Of a stretch of DNA of 33,680 nucleotides, positions 21,885 to 33,680 are shown one piece after another (within the stretch, counting starts at the first letter, position 1; the number at the start of each line of letters is the position of its first letter). This DNA is from Utricularia gibba. Lineage: Eukaryota > Streptophyta > Magnoliopsida > Lamiales > Lentibulariaceae. The position numbers were made by a program, and so were the translations under genes. The DNA lies in contig NEEC01000182.1 in NCBI GenBank assembly GCA_002189035.1, forward strand, positions 1-33,680, read 5' to 3'. A model generated the notes under the pieces. That model ran no database searches. It was given only the letters and a program-made list of their open reading frames with translations, and was not told where the DNA came from.

Positions 21885-22510
21885 GCGCCTCCTCAAATAT
21901 AAATCAGGTTGTTGAGAAAACCATTTGGGGTGCTCATGACATCCTAACTTCAAAAAATGCATCACGATTTTCATCGAGTAGCACCCGATTGGGCTCAGGA
22001 GCCAGACCGAACCTTGGGCCCTTACAAAGCTGCCAACGACAGCACCCGCCTTAAAATGGCAAGCTATTGCTTGAAAAACCATTCAGGCAGCCGCCGAAAA
22101 CCCAACGTTGATAAATGCATCACTTATTTTCCGGGCTACAACTGACTATGGGCCATAGCCCGACCCGACCTCTGGCCCAATCCCGAAACCCCCAAGAGCG
22201 CCTTCTGAAATATAAAGTAGAGTGTTGAGAAAACCCATTGGGGTTCTCATGACATCCTAACTAAAGCAAATGCATTACGATTTCGTCGAGTACGACCCGA
22301 TTGGGCTTAGTAGCCAGACCGAATCTCGGGCCCTGACAAAGCTCCCAACTACAGCACCCACCTTAAAACGGCAAGCTGTTGCTTGAAAAACCATTTAGGC
22401 AGCCGCCGAAAACCCATCGTTGATAAATGCATCACTTATTTTCCGGGCTACAACTGACTATTGGCCTGAGCCCGACCCGACCTCTGGCCCAATCCCGAAA
22501 CCCTCCGAGG

Positions 22511-23762
22511 GCGCCTTCTCAAATATATAGCAGAGTGTTGAGAAAACCCATTGGGGTTCTCATGACATCCTAACTACATCAAATGCGTTACGATTTTCGT
22601 CGAGTGCGACCCGATTGGGCTTAGTAGCCAGACCGAATCTCGGGCCGGACAAAGCTCCCAACGACAGCACCCGCCTTTAAATGGCAAGCTGTTGCTTGAA
22701 AAACCATGTGGGCAGCCGCCGACAACCCAACGTTAATAAATGCATCACTTCTTTTGCCGGGCTACAGCTGACTTGGGCTCAAGCCCGACCCGAATCCGGC
22801 CCGATCTCGGTGACCCACAAAAGCGCCTTGTCAAGTGTAAAGCATGCTGTTGAAAAAACCATTTGGGGTGGTCATGAGATCCTAACTTCAATAAAGGTGT
22901 CACGATTTCGTCGAATGGGATCGGATTGTGCTGTGAAGTCAGACCGAACCTTGGGTCCGGACGAAGTTCCCAACAACAGCACCCGCAAAAAAACGACAAC
23001 TTTTCCTCGAAAAAAGCATGTAGGCAGCCGCCGAAAACCCAACGTTAATAAATGCATCACTTTTTTGGCCGGGCTACAAATGACTATGGGCCAGAGCGCG
23101 ACTCGACCATTTGCTCGATACTAGTGCCAGCCTAGAGCGCCTCCTCAAATATAAATCAGGTTGTTGAGAAAACCATTTGGGGTGCTCATGACATCCTAAC
23201 TTCAAAAAATGCATCACGATTTTCATCGAGTAGCACCCGATTGGGCTCAGGAGCCAGACCGAACCTTGGGCCCTTACAAAGCTGCCAACGACAGCACCCG
23301 CCTTAAAATGGCAAGCTATTGCTTGAAAAACCATTCAGGCAGCCGCCGAAAACCCAACGTTGATAAATGCATCACTTATTTTCCGGGCTACAACTGACTA
23401 TGGGCCATAGCCCGACCCGACCTCTGGCCCAATCCCGAAACCCCCAAGAGCGCCTTCTGAAATATAAAGTAGAGTGTTGAGAAAACCCGTTGGGGTTCTC
23501 ATGACATCCTAACTAAAGCAAATGCATTACGATTTCGTCGAGTACGACCCGATTGGGCTTAGTAGCCAGACCGAATCTCGGGCCCTGACAAAGCTCCCAA
23601 CTACAGCACCCACCTTAAAACGGCAAGCTGTTGCTTGAAAAACCATTTAGGCAGCCGCCGAAAACCCATCGTTGATAAATGCATCACTTATTTTCCGGGC
23701 TACAACTGACTATTGGCCTGAGCCCGACCCGACCTCTGGCCCAATCCCGAAACCCTCCGAGG
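22511..23762. repeat. HOR unit 19
   Basis: A 22511-22822, B 22823-23136, C 23137-23449, D 23450-23762; 1252 bp. B has GATTTCG with one T lost, as in unit 6. This joins two chance frames into the longest open frame of the window (147 codons at 22681-23124), which has no support as a gene. Confidence 0.96.
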
Positions 23763-25016
23763 GCGCCTTCTCAAATATATAGCAGAGTGTTGAGAAAACC
23801 CATTGGGGTTCTCATGACATCCTAACTACATCAAATGCGTTACGATTTTCGTCGAGTGCGACCCGATTGGGCTTAGTAGCCAGACCGAATCTCGGGCCGG
23901 ACAAAGCTCCCAACGACAGCACCCGCCTTTAAATGGCAAGCTGTTGCTTGAAAAACCATGTGGGCAGCCGCCGACAACCCAACGTTAATAAATGCATCAC
24001 TTCTTTTGCCGGGCTACAGCTGACTTGGGCTCAAGCCCGACCCGAATCCGGCCCGATCTCGGTGACCCACAAAAGCGCCTTGTCAAGTGTAAAGCATGCT
24101 GTTGAAAAAACCATTTGGGGTGGTCATGAGATCCTAACTTCAATAAAGGTGTCACGATTTTCGTCGAATGGGATCGGATTGTGCTGTGAAGTCAGACCGA
24201 ACCTTGGGTCCGGACGAAGTTCCCAACAACAGCACCCGCAAAAAAACGACAACTTTTCCTCGAAAAAAGCATGTAGGCAGCCGCCGAAAACCCAACGTTA
24301 ATAAATGCATCACTTTTTTGGCCGGGCTACAAATGACTATGGGCCAGAGCGCGACTCGACCATTTGCTCGATACTAGTGCCAGCCTAGAGCGCCTCCTCA
24401 AATATAAATCAGGTTGTTGAGAAAACCATTTGGGGTGCTCATGACATCCTAACTTCAAAAAATGCATCACGATTTTCATCGAGTAGCACCCGATTGGGCT
24501 CAGGAGCCAGACCGAACCTTGGGCCCTTACAAAGCTGCCAACGACAGCACCCGCCTTAAAATGGCAAGCTATTGCTTGAAAAACCATTCAGGCAGCCGCC
24601 GAAAACCCAACGTTGATAAATGCATCACTTATTTTCCGGGCTACAACTGACTATGGGCCATAGCCCGACCCGACCTCTGGCCCAATCCCGAAACCCCCCA
24701 AGAGCGCCTTCTGAAATATAAAGTAGAGTGTTGAGAAAACCCGTTGGGGTTCTCATGACATCCTAACTAAAGCAAATGCATTACGATTTCGTCGAGTACG
24801 ACCCGATTGGGCTTAGTAGCCAGACCGAATCTCGGGCCCTGACAAAGCTCCCAACTACAGCACCCACCTTAAAACGGCAAGCTGTTGCTTGAAAAACCAT
24901 TTAGGCAGCCGCCGAAAACCCATCGTTGATAAATGCATCACTTATTTTCCGGGCTACAACTGACTATTGGCCTGAGCCCGACCCGACCTCTGGCCCAATC
25001 CCGAAACCCTCCGAGG
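23763..25016. repeat. HOR unit 20
   Basis: A 23763-24074, B 24075-24389, C 24390-24703, D 24704-25016; 1254 bp. Right-block A haplotype with ACTTGGG; standard B, C and D. Confidence 0.97.
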
Positions 25017-26270
25017 GCGCCTTCTCAAATATATAGCAGAGTGTTGAGAAAACCCATTGGGGTTCTCATGACATCCTAACTACATCAAATGCGTTACGAT
25101 TTTCGTCGAGTGCGACCCGATTGGGCTTAGTAGCCAGACCGAATCTCGGGCCGGACAAAGCTCCCAACGACAGCACCCGCCTTTAAATGGCAAGCTGTTG
25201 CTTGAAAAACCATGTGGGCAGCCGCCGACAACCCAACGTTAATAAATGCATCACTTCTTTTGCCGGGCTACAGCTGACTTGGGCTCAAGCCCGACCCGAA
25301 TCCGGCCCGATCTCGGTGACCCACAAAAGCGCCTTGTCAAGTGTAAAGCATGCTGTTGAAAAAACCATTTGGGGTGGTCATGAGATCCTAACTTCAATAA
25401 AGGTGTCACGATTTTCGTCGAATGGGATCGGATTGTGCTGTGAAGTCAGACCGAACCTTGGGTCCGGACGAAGTTCCCAACAACAGCACCCGCAAAAAAA
25501 CGACAACTTTTCCTCGAAAAAAGCATGTAGGCAGCCGCCGAAAACCCAACGTTAATAAATGCATCACTTTTTTGGCCGGGCTACAAATGACTATGGGCCA
25601 GAGCGCGACTCGACCATTTGCTCGATACTAGTGCCAGCCTAGAGCGCCTCCTCAAATATAAATCAGGTTGTTGAGAAAACCATTTGGGGTGCTCATGACA
25701 TCCTAACTTCAAAAAATGCATCACGATTTTCATCGAGTAGCACCCGATTGGGCTCAGGAGCCAGACCGAACCTTGGGCCCTTACAAAGCTGCCAACGACA
25801 GCACCCGCCTTAAAATGGCAAGCTATTGCTTGAAAAACCATTCAGGCAGCCGCCGAAAACCCAACGTTGATAAATGCATCACTTATTTTCCGGGCTACAA
25901 CTGACTATGGGCCATAGCCCGACCCGACCTCTGGCCCAATCCCGAAACCCCCCAAGAGCGCCTTCTGAAATATAAAGTAGAGTGTTGAGAAAACCCGTTG
26001 GGGTTCTCATGACATCCTAACTAAAGCAAATGCATTACGATTTCGTCGAGTACGACCCGATTGGGCTTAGTAGCCAGACCGAATCTCGGGCCCTGACAAA
26101 GCTCCCAACTACAGCACCCACCTTAAAACGGCAAGCTGTTGCTTGAAAAACCATTTAGGCAGCCGCCGAAAACCCATCGTTGATAAATGCATCACTTATT
26201 TTCCGGGCTACAACTGACTATTGGCCTGAGCCCGACCCGACCTCTGGCCCAATCCCGAAACCCTCCGAGG
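25017..26270. repeat. HOR unit 21
   Basis: A 25017-25328, B 25329-25643, C 25644-25957, D 25958-26270; 1254 bp. Same markers as unit 20. Confidence 0.97.
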
Positions 26271-27524
26271 GCGCCTTCTCAAATATATAGCAGAGTGTTG
26301 AGAAAACCCATTGGGGTTCTCATGACATCCTAACTACATCAAATGCGTTACGATTTTCGTCGAGTGCGACCCGATTGGGCTTAGTAGCCAGACCGAATCT
26401 CGGGCCGGACAAAGCTCCCAACGACAGCACCCGCCTTTAAATGGCAAGCTGTTGCTTGAAAAACCATGTGGGCAGCCGCCGACAACCCAACGTTAATAAA
26501 TGCATCACTTCTTTTGCCGGGCTACAGCTGACTTTGGGCTCAAGCCCGACCCGAATCCGGCCCGATCTCGGTGACCCACAAAAGCGCCTTGTCAAGTGTA
26601 AAGCATGCTGTTGAAAAAACCATTTGGGGTGGTCATGAGATCCTAACTTCAATAAAGGTGTCACGATTTTCGTCGAATGGGATCGGATTGTGCTGTGAAG
26701 TCAGACCGAACCTTGGGTCCGGACGAAGTTCCCAACAACAGCACCCGCAAAAAAACGACAACTTTTCCTCGAAAAAAGCATGTAGGCAGCCGCCGAAAAC
26801 CCAACGTTAATAAATGCATCACTTTTTTGGCCGGGCTACAAATGACTATGGGCCAGAGCGCGACTCGACCATTTGCTCGATACTAGTGCCAGCCTAGAGC
26901 GCCTCCTCAAATATAAATCAGGTTGTTGAGAAAACCATTTGGGGTGCTCATGACATCCTAACTTCAAAAAATGCATCACGATTTTCATCGAGTAGCACCC
27001 GATTGGGCTCAGGAGCCAGACCGAACCTTGGGCCCTTACAAAGCTGCCAACGACAGCACCCGCCTTAAAATGGCAAGCTATTGCTTGAAAAACCATTCAG
27101 GCAGCCGCCGAAAACCCAACGTTGATAAATGCATCACTTATTTTCCGGGCTACAACTGACTATGGGCCATAGCCCGACCCGACCTCTGGCCCAATCCCGA
27201 AACCCCCAAGAGCGCCTTCTGAAATATAAAGTAGAGTGTTGAGAAAACCCGTTGGGGTTCTCATGACATCCTAACTAAAGCAAATGCATTACGATTTCGT
27301 CGAGTACGACCCGATTGGGCTTAGTAGCCAGACCGAATCTCGGGCCCTGACAAAGCTCCCAACTACAGCACCCACCTTAAAACGGCAAGCTGTTGCTTGA
27401 AAAACCATTTAGGCAGCCGCCGAAAACCCATCGTTGATAAATGCATCACTTATTTTCCGGGCTACAACTGACTATTGGCCTGAGCCCGACCCGACCTCTG
27501 GCCCAATCCCGAAACCCTCCGAGG
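26271..27524. repeat. HOR unit 22
   Basis: A 26271-26583, B 26584-26898, C 26899-27211, D 27212-27524; 1254 bp. Right-block A haplotype, now with ACTTTGGG, which continues in units 23 and 24. C has five terminal C. Confidence 0.97.
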
Positions 27525-28778
27525 GCGCCTTCTCAAATATATAGCAGAGTGTTGAGAAAACCCATTGGGGTTCTCATGACATCCTAACTACATCAAATGC
27601 GTTACGATTTTCGTCGAGTGCGACCCGATTGGGCTTAGTAGCCAGACCGAATCTCGGGCCGGACAAAGCTCCCAACGACAGCACCCGCCTTTAAATGGCA
27701 AGCTGTTGCTTGAAAAACCATGTGGGCAGCCGCCGACAACCCAACGTTAATAAATGCATCACTTCTTTTGCCGGGCTACAGCTGACTTTGGGCTCAAGCC
27801 CGACCCGAATCCGGCCCGATCTCGGTGACCCACAAAAGCGCCTTGTCAAGTGTAAAGCATGCTGTTGAAAAAACCATTTGGGGTGGTCATGAGATCCTAA
27901 CTTCAATAAAGTGTCACGATTTTCGTCGAATGGGATCGGATTGTGCTGTGAAGTCAGACCGAACCTTGGGTCCGGACGAAGTTCCCAACAACAGCACCCG
28001 CAAAAAAACGACAACTTTTCCTCGAAAAAAGCATGTAGGCAGCCGCCGAAAACCCAACGTTAATAAATGCATCACTTTTTTGGCCGGGCTACAAATGACT
28101 ATGGGCCAGAGCGCGACTCGACCATTTGCTCGATACTAGTGCCAGCCTAGAGCGCCTCCTCAAATATAAATCAGGTTGTTGAGAAAACCATTTGGGGTGC
28201 TCATGACATCCTAACTTCAAAAAATGCATCACGATTTTCATCGAGTAGCACCCGATTGGGCTCAGGAGCCAGACCGAACCTTGGGCCCTTACAAAGCTGC
28301 CAACGACAGCACCCGCCTTAAAATGGCAAGCTATTGCTTGAAAAACCATTCAGGCAGCCGCCGAAAACCCAACGTTGATAAATGCATCACTTATTTTCCG
28401 GGCTACAACTGACTATGGGCCATAGCCCGACCCGACCTCTGGCCCAATCCCGAAACCCCCCAAGAGCGCCTTCTGAAATATAAAGTAGAGTGTTGAGAAA
28501 ACCCATTGGGGTTCTCATGACATCCTAACTAAAGCAAATGCATTACGATTTCGTCGAGTACGACCCGATTGGGCTTAGTAGCCAGACCGAATCTCGGGCC
28601 CTGACAAAGCTCCCAACTACAGCACCCACCTTAAAACGGCAAGCTGTTGCTTGAAAAACCATTTAGGCAGCCGCCGAAAACCCATCGTTGATAAATGCAT
28701 CACTTATTTTCCGGGCTACAACTGACTATTGGCCTGAGCCCGACCCGACCTCTGGCCCAATCCCGAAACCCTCCGAGG
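27525..28778. repeat. HOR unit 23
   Basis: A 27525-27837, B 27838-28151, C 28152-28465, D 28466-28778; 1254 bp. B has AAAGTGTCACG with one G lost. D has the A-like CCCATT. Confidence 0.97.
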
Positions 28779-30029
28779 GCGCCTTCTCAAATATATAGCA
28801 GAGTGTTGAGAAAACCCATTGGGGTTCTCATGACATCCTAACTACATCAAATGCGTTACGATTTTCGTCGAGTGCGACCCGATTGGGCTTAGTAGCCAGA
28901 CCGAATCTCGGGCCGGACAAAGCTCCCAACGACAGCACCCGCCTTTAAATGGCAAGCTGTTGCTTGAAAAACCATGTGGGCAGCCGCCGACAACCCAACG
29001 TTAATAAATGCATCACTTCTTTTGCCGGGCTACAGCTGACTTTGGGCTCAAGCCCGACCCGAATCCGGCCCGATCTCGGTGACCCACAAAAGCGCCTTGT
29101 CAAGTGTAAAGCATGCTGTTGAAAAAACCATTTGGGTGGTCATGAGATCCTAACTTCAATAAAGGTGTCACGATTTTCGTCGAATGGGATCGGATTGTGC
29201 TGTGAAGTCAGACCGAACCTTGGGTCCGGACGAAGTTCCCAACAACAGCACCCGCAAAAAAACGACAACTTTTCCTCGAAAAAAGCATGTAGGCAGCCGC
29301 CGAAAACCCAACGTTAATAAATGCATCACTTTTTTGGCCGGGCTACAAATGACTATGGGCCAGAGCGCGACTCGACCATTTGCTCGATACTAGTGCCAGC
29401 CTAGAGCGCCTCCTCAAATATAAATCAGGTTGTTGAGAAAACCATTTGGGGTGCTCATGACATCCTAACTTCAAAAAATGCATCACGATTTTCATCGAGT
29501 AGCACCCGATTGGGCTCAGGAGCCAGACCGAACCTTGGGCCCTTACAAAGCTGCCAACGACAGCACCCGCCTTAAAATGGCAAGCTATTGCTTGAAAAAC
29601 CATTCAGGCAGCCGCCGAAAACCCAACGTTGATAAATGCATCACTTATTTTCCGGGCTACAACTGACTATGGGCCATAGCCCGACCCGACCTCTGGCCCA
29701 ATCCCGAAACCCCCCAAGAGCGCCTTCTGAAATATAAAGTAGAGTGTTGAGAAAACCCAGGGGTTCTCATGACATCCTAACTAAAGCAAATGCATTACGA
29801 TTTCGTCGAGTACGACCCGATTGGGCTTAGTAGCCAGACCGAATCTCGGCCCTGACAAAGCTCCCAACTACAGCACCCACCTTAAAACGGCAAGCTGTTG
29901 CTTGAAAAACCATTTAGGCAGCCGCCGAAAACCCATCGTTGATAAATGCATCACTTATTTTCCGGGCTACAACTGACTATTGGCCTGAGCCCGACCCGAC
30001 CTCTGGCCCAATCCCGAAACCCTCCGAGG
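28779..30029. repeat. HOR unit 24
   Basis: A 28779-29091, B 29092-29405, C 29406-29719, D 29720-30029; 1251 bp. B has TTTGGGTGG (one G lost, shared with units 25 and 26). D has CCCAGGGG (two bases lost) and CTCGGCCC (one G lost). Confidence 0.96.
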
Positions 30030-31279
30030 GCGCCTTCTCAAATATATAGCAGAGTGTTGAGAAAACCCATTGGGGTTCTCATGACATCCTAACTACATCA
30101 AATGCGTTACGATTTTCGTCGAGTGCGACCCGATTGGGCTTAGTAGCCAGACCGAATCTCGGCCGGACAAAGCTCCCAACGACAGCACCCGCCTTTAAAT
30201 GGCAAGCTGTTGCTTGAAAAACCATGTGGGCAGCCGCCGACAACCCAACGTTAATAAATGCATCACTTCTTTTGCCGGGCTACAGCTGACTATGGGCTCA
30301 AGCCCGACCCGAATCCGGCCCGATCTCGGTGACCCACAAAAGCGCCTTGTCAAGTGTAAAGCATGCTGTTGAAAAAACCATTTGGGTGGTCATGAGATCC
30401 TAACTTCAATAAAGGTGTCACGATTTTCGTCGAATGGGATCGGATTGTGCTGTGAAGTCAGACCGAACCTTGGGTCCGGACGAAGTTCCCAACAACAGCA
30501 CCCGCAAAAAAACGACAACTTTTCCTCGAAAAAAGCATGTAGGCAGCCGCCGAAAACCCAACGTTAATAAATGCATCACTTTTTTGGCCGGGCTACAAAT
30601 GACTATGGGCCAGAGCGCGACTCGACCATTTGCTCGATACTAGTGCCAGCCTAGAGCGCCTCCTCAAATATAAATCAGGTTGTTGAAAAACCATTTGGGG
30701 TGCTCATGACATCCTAACTTCAAAAAATGCATCACGATTTTCATCGAGTAGCACCCGATTGGGCTCAGGAGCCAGACCGAACCTTGGGCCCTTACAAAGC
30801 TGCCAACGACAGCACCCGCCTTAAAATGGCAAGCTATTGCTTGAAAAACCATTCAGGCAGCCGCCGAAAACCCAACGTTGATAAATGCATCACTTATTTT
30901 CCGGGCTACAACTGACTATGGGCCATAGCCCGACCCGACCTCTGGCCCAATCCCGAAACCCCCAAGAGCGCCTTCTGAAATATAAAGTAGAGTGTTGAGA
31001 AACCCATTGGGGTTCTCATGACATCCTAACTAAAGCAAATGCATTACGATTTCGTCGAGTACGACCCGATTGGGCTTAGTAGCCAGACCGAATCTCGGGC
31101 CCTGACAAAGCTCCCAACTACAGCACCCACCTTAAAACGGCAAGCTGTTGCTTGAAAAACCATTTAGGCAGCCGCCGAAAACCCATCGTTGATAAATGCA
31201 TCACTTATTTTCCGGGCTACAACTGACTATTGGCCTGAGCCCGACCCGACCTCTGGCCCAATCCCGAAACCCTCCGAGG
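30030..31279. repeat. HOR unit 25
   Basis: A 30030-30341, B 30342-30655, C 30656-30967, D 30968-31279; 1250 bp. One-base losses: CTCGGCCGG in A, TTTGGGTGG in B, GTTGTTGAAAAACC and one terminal C in C, GAGAAACCC in D. A has ACTATGGG. D has the A-like CCCATT. Confidence 0.96.
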
Positions 31280-32529
31280 GCGCCTTCTCAAATATATAGC
31301 AGAGTGTTGAGAAAACCCATTGGGTTCTCATGACATCCTAACTACATCAAATGCGTTACGATTTTCGTCGAGTGCGACCCGATTGGGCTTAGTAGCCAGA
31401 CCGAATCTCGGGCCGGACAAAGCTCCCAACGACAGCACCCGCTTTAAATGGCAAGCTGTTGCTTGAAAAACCATGTGGGCAGCCGCCGACAACCCAACGT
31501 TAATAAATGCATCACTTCTTTTGCCGGGCTACAGCTGACTTTGGGCTCAAGCCCGACCCGAATCCGGCCCGATCTCGGTGACCCACAAAAGCGCCTTGTC
31601 AAGTGTAAAGCATGCTGTTGAAAAAACCATTTGGGTGGTCATGAGATCCTAACTTCAATAAAGGTGTCACGATTTTCGTCGAATGGGATCGGATTGTGCT
31701 GTGAAGTCAGACCGAACCTTGGGTCCGGACGAAGTTCCCAACAACAGCACCCGCAAAAAAACGACAACTTTTCCTCGAAAAAAGCATGTAGGCAGCCGCC
31801 GAAAACCCAACGTTAATAAATGCATCACTTTTTTGGCCGGGCTACAAATGACTATGGGCCAGAGCGCGACTCGACCATTTGCTCGATACTAGTGCCAGCC
31901 TAGAGCGCCTCCTCAAATATAAATCAGGTTGTTGAGAAAACCATTTGGGGTGCTCATGACATCTAACTTCAAAAAATGCATCACGATTTTCATCGAGTAG
32001 CACCCGATTGGGCTCAGGAGCCAGACCGAACCTTGGGCCCTTACAAAGCTGCCAACGACAGCACCCGCCTTAAAATGGCAAGCTATTGCTTGAAAAACCA
32101 TTCAGGCAGCCGCCGAAAACCCAACGTTGATAAATGCATCACTTATTTTCCGGGCTACAACTGACTATGGGCCATAGCCCGACCCGACCTCTGGCCCAAT
32201 CCCGAAACCCCCAAGAGCGCCTTCTGAAATATAAAGTAGAGTGTTGAGAAAACCCATTGGGGTTCTCATGACATCCTAACTAAAGCAAATGCATTACGAT
32301 TTCGTCGAGTACGACCCGATTGGGCTTAGTAGCCAGACCGAATCTCGGGCCCTGACAAAGCTCCCAACTACAGCACCCACCTTAAAACGGCAAGCTGTTG
32401 CTTGAAAAACCATTTAGGCAGCCGCCGAAAACCCATCGTTGATAAATGCATCACTTATTTTCCGGGCTACAACTGACTATTGGCCTGAGCCCGACCCGAC
32501 CTCTGGCCCAATCCCGAAACCCTCCGAGG
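31280..32529. repeat. HOR unit 26
   Basis: A 31280-31590, B 31591-31904, C 31905-32216, D 32217-32529; 1250 bp. One-base losses: ATTGGGTTC and CCCGCTTT in A, TTTGGGTGG in B, GACATCTAAC and one terminal C in C. D has the A-like CCCATT. Confidence 0.96.
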
Positions 32530-33680
32530 GCGCCTTCTCAAATATATAGCAGAGTGTTGAGAAAACCCATTGGGGTTCTCATGACATCCTAACTACATCA
32601 AATGCGTTACGATTTTCGTCGAGTGCGACCCGATTGGGCTTAGTAGCCAGACCGAATCTCGGGCCGGACAAAGCTCCCAACGACAGCACCCGACTTTAAA
32701 TGGCAAGCTGTTGCTTGAAAAACCATGTGGGCAGCCGCCGACAACCCAACGTTAATAAATGCATCACTTCTTTTGCCGGGCTACAGCTGACTATGGGCTC
32801 AAGCCCGACCCGAATCCGGCCCGATCTCGGTGACCCACAAAAGCGCCTTGTCAAGTGTAAAGCATGCTGTTGAAAAAACCATTTGGGGTGGTCATGAGAT
32901 CCTAACTTCAATAAAGGTGTCACGATTTTCGTCGAATGGGATCGGATTGTGCTGTGAAGTCAGACCGAACCTTGGGTCCGGACGAAGTTCCCAACAACAG
33001 CACCCGCAAAAAAACGACAACTTTTCCTCGAAAAAAGCATGTAGGCAGCCGCCGAAAACCCAACGTTAATAAATGCATCACTTTTTTGGCCGGGCTACAA
33101 ATGACTATGGGCCAGAGCGCGACTCGACCATTTGCTCGATACTAGTGCCAGCCTAGAGCGCCTCCTCAAATATAAATCAGGTTGTTGAGAAAACCATTTG
33201 GGGTGCTCATGACATCCTAACTTCAAAAAATGCATCACGATTTTCATCGAGTAGCACCCGATTGGGCTCAGGAGCCAGACCGAACCTTGGGCCCTTACAA
33301 AGCTGCCAACGACAGCACCCGCCTTAAAATGGCAAGCTATTGCTTGAAAAACCATTCAGGCAGCCGCCGAAAACCCAACGTTGATAAATGCATCACTTAT
33401 TTTCCGGGCTACAACTGACTATGGGCCATAGCCCGACCCGACCTCTGGCCCAATCCCGAAACCCCCCCAAGAGCGCCTTCTGAAATATAAAGTAGAGTGT
33501 TGAGAAAACCCGTTGGGTTCTCATGACATCCTAACTAAAGCAAATGCATTACGATTTCGTCGAGTACGACCCGATTGGGCTTAGTAGCCAGACCGAATCT
33601 CGGGCCCTGACAAAGCTCCCAACTACAGCACCCACCTTAAAACGGCAAGCTGTTTGCTTGAAAAACCATTTAGGCAGCCG
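32530..33680. repeat. HOR unit 27 (3' partial)
   Basis: A 32530-32842, B 32843-33157, C 33158-33472, D 33473-33680 (cut by the window end, 208 of 313 bp). A is a recombinant of the two block haplotypes: CCCGACTTT from the left type with CTGTTG and GAAAAACC from the right type, plus ACTATGGG. C has seven terminal C. D has GTTGGGTTC (one G lost) and CTGTTTGCTTG (one T gained). Confidence 0.95.

Larger units (their letters stand above)
21223..22510. repeat. HOR unit 18, rearranged
   Basis: A 21223-21431 (209 bp, scrambled), B 21432-21884 (453 bp, internal duplication), C 21885-22197, D 22198-22510; 1288 bp. C is normal with five terminal C, and D has the A-like CCCATT. The order A-B-C-D is kept although A and B are strongly altered. 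Confidence 0.95.
1..33680. repeat. Satellite array of 27 four-monomer higher-order repeats
   Basis: The entire window is head-to-tail tandem repetition with no inversion and no interruption by other DNA. The period of near-identity is 1249-1256 bp in most units. Exceptions are unit 7 (1512 bp), unit 15 (942 bp), unit 17 (1237 bp) and unit 18 (1288 bp). Each normal unit is four related monomers in the order A-B-C-D, each opening with GCGCCT. The array has no edge here, so its true length is unknown. Such organisation is typical of eukaryotic centromeric, pericentromeric or subtelomeric satellites. No stretch shows protein-coding behaviour: open frames are short, recur once per repeat and overlap on both strands. 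Strand is arbitrary, because no transcription signal is recognisable. Confidence 0.98.

Noticed and set aside
22681-23124. Longest open frame of the window, 147 codons on the plus strand
   Set aside because: It exists only because unit 19 lost one T in GATTTTCG, which joins two short frames; the same region is split in nearly all other units.
1-33680. CRISPR array
   Set aside because: The repeat is continuous, without short conserved repeats separated by unique spacers, and no cas-like gene is present.
1-33680. Transposon, LTR or integrated element as the source of the period
   Set aside because: No terminal inverted repeats, target duplications, polypurine tract, or transposase, integrase or reverse transcriptase sequence was seen; all sequence is assigned to the four monomers.
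1-33680. Subrepeats of a ribosomal intergenic spacer
   Set aside because: No rRNA coding sequence or promoter-like segment occurs in 33 kb, which is longer than usual spacers; it cannot be excluded from this window alone but nothing supports it.

Overview
The whole window is one uninterrupted tandem satellite DNA array. I see no gene, no RNA gene, no mobile element and no unique flanking sequence, and the array runs off both ends. The organism is a eukaryote. A flowering plant is my best guess from the ~157/~313 bp subunit sizes and the style of the sequence, but that is weak inference: nothing here identifies a species, and a centromeric, pericentromeric or subtelomeric location cannot be read from the window.

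The array has three nested levels. (1) The oldest unit is about 157 bp, close to nucleosome size. (2) Two diverged 157-bp units (here called H1 and H2) form a monomer of about 313 bp that starts at a conserved GCGCCT. (3) Four different monomers in fixed order, A (312 bp), B (315), C (314) and D (313), form a higher-order repeat (HOR) of 1254 bp. There are 27 HOR units head to tail, the first missing 8 bases and the last cut in D, giving 108 monomers in all. Copies of the same monomer type in different units look almost identical, while A, B, C and D differ clearly from one another, which is the mark of recent HOR amplification and homogenisation.

Layout: units 1-6 (1-7507) are regular four-monomer units with small indels. 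Unit 7 (7508-9019) has five monomers, with an eroded extra monomer D' that begins like D and ends like C. Units 8-14 (9020-17794) are very regular. Unit 15 (17795-18736) lacks D. Unit 16 opens with a hybrid A. Units 17-18 (19986-22510) hold a scrambled stretch of about 0.7 kb: a shortened D, an A reduced to 209 bp by several jumps, and a B carrying an internal duplication of about 143 bp. Units 19-23 (22511-28778) are regular again. Units 24-27 (28779-33680) are regular in order but carry a cluster of one-base indels, mostly in homopolymers.

Diagnostic variants are arranged in blocks: one A haplotype prevails in units 2-15 and another in units 17-26, which points to local homogenisation. The many short open reading frames recur once per unit, overlap on both strands and change with single-base indels; I treat all of them as chance frames. 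The points most worth a second look are the nested 157/313/1254 structure, the mosaic origin of monomer D, the scrambled segment, and the invariance of monomer C.
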